A stretch of DNA of 64,000 bases from Aquilaria yunnanensis (Eukaryota; Streptophyta; Magnoliopsida; Malvales; Thymelaeaceae): NCBI GenBank assembly GCA_039654915.1, contig CM077599.1, positions 18,478,501 to 18,542,500 of the forward strand. Direction: 5' to 3'. The position numbers and the translations under genes were made by a program. This document shows positions 23,846 through 34,620 of this stretch, in pieces. The first letter of the stretch is position 1. Every line of letters starts with the position of its first letter. Below the pieces are notes generated by a model, which saw nothing but the letters and a program-made list of their open reading frames with translations, searched no databases and had not been told where the DNA came from.

Positions 23846-24345
23846 AAGGTTAGCAAAGTTAATTAAATTAATTAACAACAATAATAAAAGTTAGCCAAGT
23901 TTAATTAAATTAATTAATTAACAACAATAAAAAGTTAGCCAAGTTTAATTAAATTAAAAGTTAGCCAAGTTTAATTAAATTAATTAATTAACAACAATAA
24001 AAAGTTAGCCAAGTTTAATTAAATTAATTAATTAACAACAATAATAAAAGTTAGCCAAGTTTAATTAAATTAATTATTAACAACAATAATAAAAGTTAGC
24101 AAAGTTAGTAAAGTTAGATGTTAATAACAATAAAAATAAAAGTTAGTAAGTTAGTTGAGGTAACAATAATAAGGTTAGTAGGTTAGTCATAATAATAATA
24201 ATAATAAGGTTAGTCATAATAATAATAAGGTTAGTAAGTTAGTTATAATAATAAATAATAAGGTTAGTCATAATAATAATAAGGTTAGTAAGTTAGTTAT
24301 AATAATAACAATAAAAAGAAGGGTTAGTAATAATAACAATAATAA
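23846..24345. repeat. AT-rich tandem repeats (AGTTAGCCAAGTTTAATT units, then AATAATAAGGTTAGT units)
   Basis: Units of about 37-57 bp with GTTAGCCAAGTTTAATTAAA and ACAACAATAA recur four to five times (23846-24110). They pass into shorter TAATAATAAGGTTAGT units (24130-24345). They lie inside the solo LTR and have no coding content. Confidence 0.85.
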
Positions 24346-24847
24346 ACAAATAAATAAACAAGTAAAAATTAAAAGGGTTAGGAATCAATTCTGCAAGAAC
24401 AAAATAAAAAGTCAGTGACTAAACTGAAAGAAATTGAAAAGATGATGGGTGAAACAAGGGTTTACCCTTGAAATCAAATTTTGAATTTGCTGGGAACGTG
24501 AAACAGAGCACACGCGAGGGAGGAAGGGGGGGGCGACGGAGCGCGGCGACGGCGTGGCGGCAGCACGGCGGCAGCGTGACGAGACGACGACGGCGGAGTG
24601 GGGAGGCGACGGGCGACGGCGTGACGGCGTGACGGCAGCGACGGAGCAAAAGAGAGGAGAGACAGCGAGTGAAATGGAAGAGAGAGAAAGGAAGAAGATG
24701 GTCTGATCGTAAGAAAACAAAGTTTGGGACTTTCTGGGCAGAGGGAGGATAAGCTAGGGAATAAGGCTGTAATTTTATCTTTTTTTAAAACGGAGCTCTA
24801 AGCTTTTTCTCTATTTTTTTCTGTGTTCAGCACAAAATTTGGACGGC

Positions 24848-24855
24848 TATTTATA
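24848..24855 (-). promoter_or_regulatory. TATA box of the solo LTR
   Basis: On the minus strand CTCTATAAATAGC, a good plant TATA context, about 500 bp from the LTR start and just before the CT/GC-rich leader. It fits the U3/R boundary of the LTR. Confidence 0.55.
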
Positions 24856-25355
24856 GAGGAAGTTTGGCTGAACTGTTGATTGATAAATTAATAAAAAATT
24901 TCAAACTTATCTTTTAAATTGGTAAAATGACAATTTTAGTCCTTTACGTCTCTCAGCCTCTGGATAAGTTCCTGAAGCTTCTGATTTTGACAATTTTGTC
25001 GTTTTCTGTCAATTTGGGCCAGAAACGTCGGCAGGCCCAAAATTTTATGTGACAAACTACCAAATGCTCCTGAAACTTTCAGAATTTGTCAATTTTTCCC
25101 GAAACTTCTTAATGTTGTCATTTTTACCTCAAACTTTTAAATTTTGCCTTCTTTTTTTTTTTTTTGGAGTTTTCTTTTTTTCTTTCAAATACACACATAT
25201 ATTATTTTAAATCAAATCTTCACAAAACAAAAATGTATTTTAAACTAAAATTTTTTTAGTAATAATAATAAAAATAATAATTAATTAATTTTTTTTTAAT
25301 TACTTTTTTTTTTAAAAAAAAAATTTCTTTTTAATGGTCGGACGAAATTGGGTGT

Positions 25356-25360
<5 letters not shown>

Positions 25361-25396
<36 letters not shown>
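25361..25396. repeat. (TA)n microsatellite
   Basis: About 36 bases of alternating T and A directly after the CA end of the solo LTR; the other half of the split microsatellite at 21436-21493. Confidence 0.95.
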
Positions 25397-25401
<5 letters not shown>

Positions 25402-27670
25402 GCATATTAATTTAAATTAAAACAAATTGGACCTAGTTTATGTTTTGAGATTAGAAGAATGAGGTAGCTTCTTTGTATTCCCTGATTGTTAACAGAGATC
25501 ACATGAATAAATTCCATAGGAAGGTGAATGTGTAGCGAGGAGAGAGAGAGGGAGGAGGAGTTGTCTAGCAAAGTAATTTCAATGACAGACATTAACAACG
25601 ACATCTGCCAGTATTCACAAGAGTAATAAATGAAAACATCAACTCATATCTAATATGTTGCATAGCGTGGACAGATCCTCTAGTGTGAGTGTGTGTATGA
25701 AACTCAAAATCTAGATCTAATTAACTTTTCTTATTAAAAAAATGAAAAAAAAAGTTTCTTTAAACTTAATAAAAAACACTTGGAACAAAAAAATCCTCCA
25801 ACGCATTTAATCGGGTCCCTACATCTGGTACCTCACCCATTTTCTAGTGGTTGCTGCGGTGCCTTACAATTTAAGTGTTGTCCAAGCCAGATTATGAAAC
25901 CTCAACATGTGAAGCCTCATGGCTAATTACTCCTATCTAAGAGTATTTTATACAATTTTTAGCGGAGGAAAGGAGGTATAAATCCAATCTGAAAATGAGC
26001 ATTGATATTTTAGATGAGCTTAGAGCAATAAATCCACCATAACAACCCTGTGACCCGTGAATTATGTTTGTTCTTATTTGTGAATTAAGTAGTCTACCCA
26101 AATGAAGCTTGGGATTTTTCCAATCACTAGCAAGATTCTCTTTATTGTCCTGTTGTTTCTATCAAGCTCTTTTTTTTTTTTTTTTTTTTGGATTTAGTTG
26201 CAATTGTTTTTCCCAAGTTTATCAAAATTGAGTTTTATTTAACTCGTAGGAAGGATCAAATAATCTGTAATATCAAAGGTTATAATTTGTGACATATATA
26301 GAGACTATGAGAAGCGGTGTGTTATAATTGTGTTGGATACTAGATTCTGGCTAGTGTTTGTTTCTTGTTTCTCTTACCATTAATATAATTTTCCGCTGCC
26401 GTTCAAAAAAATAAATGCAGTAAAATCACATTTTCTGGACCGTATAGAATTGCATAAAAAACCCATAACTTTCAGGCGATTTTACGTCCAAGCTTCTTCT
26501 ATTGTCACACTTAAAGCTCTCATACAATAAAAGGCTTGCAACTGAAGTATAAAAAATTCAATAACAGCTAGCTCTAAAACCCCAACCTTATTTCTTTAAT
26601 ATACTTTAAGCCTTCACACAACTATAAACTTGCAATTACACCTAAAAGTATATAATATGATTAATTACAATATCTCCTCCTAAACACTCCTTCATTTTTT
26701 TCCTTTTCTTACATTTGAGCTCCCAAAATAATTCATATTTTTCGTCACTACTAATAGTATAGAACTTTATGATTCGATAGAGAATTTTAAGATTTATAGT
26801 TATTGGAATACTGAAGCGATTTATAGGAAATGTTCGGATTTTGATGACCTTGTTTTCCTCTACGTTTTACTTTTGCGAATATTAAGTAGCCATTTCTCAT
26901 TGAAATAAAATGCCATGCAGCATGCTAACTGCGAAGCATGAAATCGAAAAACTTAATGCTGACAGGGTAGTATTATTATATAATGATTATTTGTTGAACT
27001 TATCAATTTATTAAAATTTTACACTTTAATAAATTAAAAAATTAGTATTTTATTAATTTTTTAACTCAGCTACCCTAGAATGGGAAAAAAATAAAAAATA
27101 TTTACTTTTTAAATAAAGCATTCTACAATATTTTTTGGACTTTTATAATGCAACATTTTAATAATTTAGTAATTTAGACAAATGATCGCAACATATTAAA
27201 ATAATTCACAATAATATGTTAAATTAAATTTAAAATGTAGTGATTATTAAACAAAAGGGAACAGCAACTTTCATACACATGCTTAAAGCTCATCGCCATG
27301 ATGCTTTATGGTCAAGAGATATTCCTAGCAAAAGTTTTGGTAACCGATACCTAAATCATTAAAGACACTAGTTCAAAAGTTAATGACTCAAATCACTTAT
27401 ACAATGTGTTATGATTGATTTGATCGGTTCTTGGCCTTTTGGACAAGTTACTCAATTTAGTCGAATGGCAATCAAAGTTTGATTTATTGTACCGTTGAAA
27501 TGATAATTGGGCACCATAAAATTTCCTTATTTCGTACGAGAACGCTCGCCCTTCGTCCATTTAAAAGCTGGATAACTATAAATATTATTTTTTTATATAT
27601 TAATTATGAGTTAAAGGATATACAATGACTTCCGCTTTCGCCAAGTTGAATGATACCTGAGTCAGTCCAA
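25397..27670. other. Gene-free AT-rich region
   Basis: No gene recognised. Contains the probable LINE 3' end at 26165-26412, a T-run at 26168-26189 and a (GA)n-rich patch near 25540. The remaining open frames are short and without motif. Confidence 0.5.
26165..26412 (+). mobile_element. Probable 5'-truncated LINE 3' end
   Basis: Ends with CTTACCATTAATATAATTTT, CCGCTGCCGTTC and an A-rich tail. This wording is typical of 3' ends of plant L1 elements. No coding part is preserved and no target duplication is clear. Confidence 0.4.
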
Positions 27671-30600
27671 GGTGCGGTTTGATGTGTCCATGGCCCTTAG
27701 TATTTAATTATTGTATTATTTTAAACCTTAATCTTAATTTTTTATATAGAAAATCTTTAATATTATTTAAATATTTTATTTTAAATATTTTGTGGATAAA
27801 AAATATTAATATGAATGAAAAATGCCACATCGTTAATGTGACATAATTAATTAATTGCTATGGACAACGTTGAAAAGGAAGAAGTTCTTTTTTTGTTTTG
27901 TTTTTTTAAATTGAAACCAAATCAAGAAAAAAATCACTCCAAATGCAAAGCTGCCGCCTCTAGTGTTTCCCACCTCCACTGGTCACCGCAATAATGTTCA
28001 ACCTACTCTTCTCTCAAGCTGCTATTTCACCACCTTCCACCCCCAATATTTTCCCCTTCCTTTATCACTTCTCACTGCTCTCATCTGTGACGGCTCTCCT
28101 AGTTAAAAAAAGGTCTTAACCAAGTAAGTATTTATTTTTAGTTTATTTAAGTGTTTTTATTAAATTAAGTACATCAAGTTAGCACCTTGTTAAGCAAGAA
28201 AGGCAAGCTTAACTAAGTAAGTGAGTTCCTAAGTGTGGTTTGGCACCTTAAAGTCAAAAATTGGTAAAATGGTAATTTTGACCCAAGTTAGAAGCATGAC
28301 TATAATTTTGATGAATTAGGGTCATGTAAGAAAATTTGGCTTAGTTAAGTCAAGACCATTAGTTATCCTAGCTATTAGAACCATTTTTGAAGGTTTTGAG
28401 TAAAATGTGGCACTAAGTGTTTATTTAAACCATTTAAATCTTAAGTGGCCAAAGTGTCCAAGAGGCCAAGTGTAAGAGGCTTTTGAGCATCCTTTAGAAC
28501 AAAGGAAAGATGGTTTTGGGTTGAGAGTTTGGTGACCAAATTAAAACAAATGAAAACTTATGGGTCAAGGAGCAAGAGTGGAAGAAATATGCCTTAGAGG
28601 GGGGGAGTTAGTATATTTTTGGGTGAGTTACCTTCCCTTGCCATTTGTTTCCTTCCCCAATTCGTAGCTTCATCTCCTCACCAAAATTGCTGCTCAAAAG
28701 CTTCCCATTTCTGCAATTCTCCATCAATTTTTGAAGGCCCAAGGTGTTTACAAGAAGCCTCAAGCTTCATTGTTGGTGCTTTAGCTTCAACTAGCTCTTT
28801 GATGCTTGTTTGGACTTAAAATTCGTAGGTAAGCTTCTTGGGTTTTCATGAGCTGGTTCTAAGTTGTTTCTATAGCTGGAAATGGTCTTGGTTTGAAGTT
28901 ATTGGTGCCACATCACGTTGGTTTTAGGTGTGGAACTCAAGAGAGCTTGGAACTCAAATAATGCATAGAAATGTAGTATTTTTGTGTGGGAATGAAGTAG
29001 AAACAAGACCCATGTGATTTGAGTTTGGGATGAAAAAGTTTGAGCAGTTTTCGTGCAAGGTCGCACGCTGTCGCGCAATGCTGGAAAGTGTTGGCGACGC
29101 GTTGCCAGTAGCGACGCCATATTGGCGACGCGTTGCCGAGAAGTGCAAAAATTCTCCGATTGCTGATGCCTTTAGCGATGCCAAGGCATTTTGCCCCCAA
29201 GCTCTGGGCATCCTAAGAGCGTCTCAAACTTTCGATTTTCATCCCTATGCTAACTTAAGACGTTCCGTAGCCTCGGTTGGGTCTAGAACTCATTCCTAAG
29301 TTGGGAATTATGCATTATTTAGGTGGTAGCTAAGTTGTGTGGTTAAGGAAGAGTATGAAATGATGGCTAAGGAAATTAAAGTGCTTAAGTTCCTAAATGA
29401 GCACTAAGGGGATTCAGTCGGTTTTCAGACTCTTTGTTGGCTGAGTGGAATGTCATAGACCTATGGTCAATAAAGAGGAAACCTAAGTAGATCCCAACCG
29501 AACCATTTGGTTTGGTAAGCGAGTCACTACGGAGCTCTAAGCTAAACTCTAAGGGTTTGGCTAGTTAAACCACATAGGATGGCTACCTTGTACAATAAGT
29601 TAAGGGTAAAGGCGGGTAAGTTTGAGAGGAGGTGACGACCTACTCTAGAACCCGTAGGTGGGACTTATGGGAGGTAAAGTACCCGGGATACGAGGGCCAG
29701 TGTCTCAAGTACCTTCGCCGTTTGAGCTCACGGCAAGCTTATAGCACTTAGTGTGTAGGAAGTCCCAAGTGTTATGTGAATTTCATATCATACATTCATG
29801 CATTGCATATTTTACATGTTGTTATTGCTTGAGTTTGTTTGTTGGTTGACCACTTGTCTGTTTGCTTGTTTGTCATGGTTGCATGTTGGCTTGCTGCCAT
29901 CTTCTTGCAGGTACCCCAAGGAACCCTTACTGAGTACTTTCATGTACCCACTCCCTTAAGTTTATTGTGCAGGTTCTAACCCCGGGCCTAACAACTAGTT
30001 GATAGCTGTGGCCTAAGCTTTCTCTTTTGCAGGTATTTTTCCTTGAGGATCCTTGTGATTCTAAGTTTACTTGTGGACTAAGCTATGTACTAACTAAGTT
30101 CTATGCCTTTACAGTGTAGAGGCTAAGTGGTGCATAAGGACTAAGGAAGGGCTTGCACTTGGAGCTTTGATAGCTCAAAGATGGGGCTCAAGTAGATGAT
30201 CTTAGTTAGGTTTTTGTCTCATGTATATAGTACCTTGTGTACTAAGGAGTTGCCTCTATTAGGATACATTATGATGTAAAACCATCTAGTTACTTTTGGG
30301 TGCATGCTAGTGGTGTAAAGTATGCACAAACTATTACTTGAAGTCGAAGTAACTAGTATTTCACTATCTTGGCACGTTTTGAGTATGTTTTAATTGAAAT
30401 GCTTGAGCAACGTTTTTAACAAATAATCTCCTTATTCGTTTGCATTGCCAGGACAAAAGCATGCATATCTTTTACTGGGTAGGCTAAGAAACTAGTTTGC
30501 ATATAAATTGTTTTAATTTATTATGTCGAGTAATAGTTAGCCAATAGTAACTTAGTGAGATTCATAGTCCCTAAGGGCCTACAAGTTGAGCTAATGGGGC

Positions 30601-31140
30601 ACTGGGGCCTCGTTCCGTCACATCATCACTCGCATTGATAACCCAAATCAAACTTGATAAAAATGGTTGCCTTCCTCGATGGCTGAGACCCATTTCAATA
30701 GAATTTAAGATGGAAAGGAATGTGATTGACCACCTATTTGTTCACCACTCCTCCAAGAATCTGATCCTGCCCTAATTTAAAGAATTGACATCCTTTTTTC
30801 TCCTTTCAATGGGATGAATTGGGGGTGCCACATGGCTATGCTTGGGGCGGATGACGCGATAAGGGGTGACGTTGGCATGAGGTGGCTACATGAGGGCATT
30901 GGGCTGGGCAAGGAAGGAAGGGGAAGTGGTGAGGTTGCTGGAGGAGGAGAGTGTGATGTGGAAGAAAATGGAGGTGGCCAGAGAATCAATCCTCTTTTTT
31001 TTTTTTAATCTTTTTGTTCCTTTTTCACATCATCCATGACAATTGATTTATTATGTCACCTTAGCAAGTTGTCCATATCATCTACCTAGTTACTTTTTAA
31101 ACTCATACTAACGACAAATTATTTATTTCAAAGGCCAAAA
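27671..31140. mobile_element. Older long-TIR element interrupted by a solo LTR
   Basis: The left arm (about 27685-27890) has TGGCCCTTAGTATTT, ATGTGACATAATTAATTAAT and GTTGAAAAGG. The right arm (about 31010-31140) read inward has AAGGTGACATAATAAATCAA and GATGTGAAAAAGG. Both arms also resemble those of the 15481-16523 element. The solo LTR 28086-30622 sits inside, so the element was about 930 bp before that insertion. Outer borders are uncertain. Confidence 0.5.
28086..30622. mobile_element. 2.5-kb solo LTR, TGTGACGG...CCGTCACA, TSD TCATC
   Basis: It begins TGTGACGG and ends CCGTCACA, a perfect 8-bp terminal inverted repeat with TG...CA. Identical TCATC lies on both sides (28081-28085 and 30623-30627). 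This defines an LTR unit with 5-bp target duplication but no internal domain, i.e. a solo LTR. An internal stretch at 29050-29150 has repeated GGCGACGCGTTGCC motifs. Open frames at 28619-28819 and 28899-29299 have no known domain. Family not determined; such ends are common among Ty3-type elements. Confidence 0.85.
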
Positions 31141-31326
31141 TTTTTGGCCTTGTTATTTTATGGTTGACTTGGTCAATTTATAATAAAAGATATATAAGAA
31201 CATTAATTTTGTAGAAGGTCAATAATTAATATGTTGTTTTTTTACATAGAATCAATAGTACAAGATATAAAATTTAAGGAGTTACAATTATAATGGGAGA
31301 ATGTTAACTTGTTTAACACCAAGAAG

Positions 31327-32193
31327 TAAGGGTGAAAGTTTTAGGTTTTGAGTCAAGTTCGAGTTGGAACCTAAAAAAATGAAGTCGTTCATAATCAAAA
31401 AATTCCAACCCGAATCAACCTGAAATAGAGATATAACCCTAATCGACCCTAACCCAAAAAAATAAGGTCAGGTTTCGGGATCACCTGACACACCACTGTC
31501 GGTTGTCGTCACTTCATCTTCGATCCCCTCCATTCTCATCTCCTCCACCATCTCCTTGTTGATCAATGATGATTTAAAGCGGTGAAGCAACAGCGAACGG
31601 ACGATGCCAACTTGTGAATGGCAGCAAAGTTGCAAATGGTGAGTTGAGGGATGACAACAACTTGCAAAACGGCGGTGGACGGACGACCTAGTGGGCAGAG
31701 GCTAAAAGATGACATGATGAGCAAAAGAGATAAGAGTGAACGTTGGCAAAAGATGACTTAATGAACATGGGCGATGGGAATGAGCGCTATGTCGAAGGAT
31801 GGCATGGTGACGAAGGACGACATGATGGCCGAAGTTGTTAGAAGGGCTGCATGATGATGACGTGGAGGGAAGGAGGCAGACAAGCAGTAGTAGGAGATGG
31901 ACACACAAGGGGAGGAGGTGTGCTAGGGTTAGGGTTAGAAATAGTTAAGTAATGTAGTGGGCTTGGGCTTGGGCTAAGAAATAGTTAGGGATTGGGCTGA
32001 GAAATAATTAGGAAATAGAGAATCGGGTCTTTTCGGGTTAATTCAGGTTTGATCCGAACTAACTCAATTTTTACTTTTAGAAATTGGATCGAACTCAGGT
32101 CAACCCGAATGTCACTTTTTCCTTCCCCTGACTTGAACCTAACCCGAAAAATAGGGTCGGGTTTCGGGTTAGGGTTAAAAGCTCACACCCTTA
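31327..32193. mobile_element. hAT-like non-autonomous element, perfect 8-bp TSD CCAAGAAG
   Basis: Left end TAAGGGTGAAAG, right end read inward TAAGGGTGTGAG. CCAAGAAG stands directly on both sides (31319-31326 and 32194-32201). Subterminal TCGGGTT/AACCCGA motifs are inverted. The 867-bp interior contains a more GC-balanced stretch (31500-31900) without recognised coding sequence. Confidence 0.85.
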
Positions 32194-32319
32194 CCAAGAA
32201 GTAACCGAAGAAGTATCGAGACATTGTGAAATATTGGGAAGGAAGAGAAGGGGAAAGGGGATTCAATCCATGACCAAGGATAAGGATCTAATGTAGTTGA
32301 AGTAGCAGGAAAATAATTA

Positions 32320-32557
32320 CTCAATCCGTTTCACAAAAATGAACCCTTTTACTATTCATAACACTTAATTTATGATTTTATTTCTTTCAAAATTTGTTAT
32401 AAAAATATGAATATTTTATATGAAAATGAAACTTTAAAGATTATAGTTTATAAATATCATTTTTAAGAAATTTTTTCAATATATATTATTATGAATATGT
32501 TCAAGTCAAATTTCAGTAAAAAAAATAAAAGAGTCAATTAATGTGAAACGGATAGAA
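32320..32557. mobile_element. Stowaway-like MITE
   Basis: Flanked by TA (32318-32319 and 32558-32559). Left end CTCAATCCGTTTCAC, right end read inward TTCTATCCGTTTCAC. Length 238 bp, AT-rich, no coding capacity. The sequence is distinct from the copies at 9098 and 47103. Confidence 0.75.
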
Positions 32558-32559
32558 TA

Positions 32560-33119
32560 ATATGTTTGTGCCACTAGTTATTCCATTCAAAGTAGGGTTT
32601 CACGTGTCAGATAGATATATTTTCTTTTGTTGCCTTATGCTTATTCTTGATCATTATGGAGTTTGGTAGACTTTCATAAGCTCCTACAACATGAGGAATA
32701 CAATGTAAGATCAAGTCAGGCTAATTATCTCACAATGATTAATTGGGAAATTAGTAGATTCTTACACCCCATGTAAGCTCTTGCTTGCATTGATATTATC
32801 TATTGATCATTGTTGTGTATTCTTATAAGCAAACCTTTTATTTACCTCTCTTCTACATACAAAAATACAAAGGTACGTGTGTGTAATCTTAATGTTTAAG
32901 TCTAATTAGATAAGAAAAGTGCAATAATCCTATGTACAAAATATAGGCGAAGGGATAAACTTGTGTAAGCTGAGCTCATATGTGAGCCCCGATACGAACG
33001 TATCTGCAGGTTTTTTATGAAATTATGGTCTTGCCCCTATTTAAAAGGAAATATGCTCAATTATTCTGCTTTTATGCCACGGCCTTTACACGTTCTCAAT
33101 TTGACTTGTACACATCAAC
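32560..33119. other. Spacer, nothing recognised
   Basis: AT-rich DNA without motif-bearing frames. A short stretch near 32970-33060 (GAGCTCATATGTGAGC palindrome) is of mixed composition. Confidence 0.4.
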
Positions 33120-34620
33120 GTTTTAAATTGTAATTTCGGTTCTGGTCTTTTTTTGTTTGTTTGTTTCGTCACTCCGTTTTTGGCTTATTTCTTTTCAGTT
33201 TTTATTCTTTGTTCCTTTCTTTAGGTATTAGTCCTAGTTTTTTTGGTTTTCTTTTTACTATTTTTTATTTTTGATTTATTGTATTCTTTATTTTCAGTTT
33301 TTTACTTTATTTTCTTTTTCAGGTTATATTTTTTTTTCTTTTCCAGTTTTTTTAATATTTTTCACTTTCACGATTTTTCTCTCTCCAGTTTTTTCCCCAT
33401 TTTTTCATCATATTTTTGTATCTAACTTTGTTAGTTGTTTGTTTCCAGTTTCATTACTTGTTTTTCTTAGTTTTCAAATTTTTCTACATTTTCTTTTTTA
33501 CTTTTATTTCATTTTTTTTGTCTTTTATTGTTTTTTTCCCCAAAATTTATCTATTTTTGTTCATTTTTTTAAAAAAAATTTGTCAACTAATAAAAGAACA
33601 AATATCTTGTTGAGAAAAAAAAGTAAACAATTACTTATAAAAGAACAGGTAGTTCCTCTAAAAAAAATAAATATATACTAATAAAAGAACAACTAATTCT
33701 TATCAGTTCTAATTTCATTCTTTTATCAGTTTTATCCGCTTTTTTATTAATTTTTATATATTCTTTTATTAGTTTTATCTACTGTTTATCAGTTTTGTCT
33801 ATTCTTTTATCAATTTTTATTTTTTATTTTATCAATTTTTTGTTTATTTATTACTACTTATTTGTTCTTTTCAGTAAGTATTTTTTTTTCTAATTCATGT
33901 TAATTTTTTCAGATGAATTTAATGTTTGTTCTTTTATCAGTAACTCTTTATTTTTTTTATGTATATGTGTTTGTTCCTTTAGCATTTCATGTTTGTTTTT
34001 TTTATATGAACTAGTTGTTTGTTCTTTTATTATAGCTATTTGGATTTTTATTAGTAAAAATTTATTCTTTCATCAATTTTTGCTTTTTTTTTATAGAGAA
34101 AATAATTTTTATTCTCTTATTACTATTTATTTGTTCTTTTATTAGTATGTATTTATTTTTTTATTAGTATATATTTGTTCTTTTATCAATTCATATTTAT
34201 TCCTTTAGATGAACTTGATGTTTGTTATTTTATTAGTATTTCTTTGTTCCTTTGTTGGTATGTGTTTAAAAGAAAAAGTTTGTTGTTCTTTTATTAATTG
34301 CTATTTATACTTCTATCAGTTTTTGTTTGTTCTTTTATCAGTTTTATCTCTTTGTTCCTATGTTAGTATGTGTTTAAACGAACAAGTTAGTTAGTAACTA
34401 TTTGTACCTTTATCAGTTTTTGTTTGTTTTTTTTTTACCAATTTTATCTGTTCTTTTATTAGTTTATATGTTCTTTTATCAATTTTTATCTATTCTTTTT
34501 CTGAGTTTGAGTATCTGTTAGTTTTTTTTAAATGATTGTTTTTTTATCAATATTTGTTTATTATTTTTGAGAAATATATGTTCTTTTATTGGTTAAAAAA
34601 TGTGAGACAAAATAGATAAA
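33120..34620. repeat. T-rich degenerate repeat array (TTCTTTTATCAGTTTTT-like units)
   Basis: About 1.5 kb of strongly T-biased sequence in which TTCTTTTAT(C/T)A(G/A)TTTTT and TTTGTTCTTTTAT recur dozens of times at irregular 18-40 base spacing. Long hydrophobic open frames here (for example 33271-33681) follow only from the T content. It resembles a decayed satellite or simple-repeat expansion. Confidence 0.65.

Larger units (their letters stand above)
21494..25360 (-). mobile_element. 3.9-kb solo LTR inserted in a TA microsatellite
   Basis: On the minus strand it starts TGTTGACACCCAATTTCGTC and ends GGCGACTCCC...GTTGCCACA, that is TG...CA with the GGTGGCGACTCC phrase found at the 3' end of many long plant Ty3-type LTRs. 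It is flanked by TATAT on both sides, the TA microsatellite serving as target. A TATA box lies at 24855-24848, followed downstream by a GC-rich leader (about 24720-24480) and a long AT-rich part with hairpin modules and tandem repeats. No second LTR or internal coding region is present, so it is a solo LTR left by recombination. The Ty3/Ogre-like assignment is from memory of similar LTR ends. Confidence 0.7.

Noticed and set aside
23846..24345. CRISPR-like array of spaced repeats
   Set aside because: Repeats are AT-rich, irregular in length and spacing, lie in a plant LTR, and no cas genes exist here.
24412..24720. Minus-strand Arg/Pro/Ser-rich frame of 102 codons
   Set aside because: It is the GC-rich leader of the solo LTR, downstream of its TATA box. 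Another frame over the same bases is also open, and no domain is visible.
28899..29299. Several overlapping open frames on both strands with GC-rich codons
   Set aside because: They lie inside the solo LTR with defined ends and TSD, and encode no retroviral-type or other domain.
33271..33681. 136-codon hydrophobic open frame, membrane-protein-like
   Set aside because: It consists almost only of Phe, Leu, Ser and Ile because the DNA is T-rich. It lies in the degenerate T-rich array and overlaps other equally biased frames.
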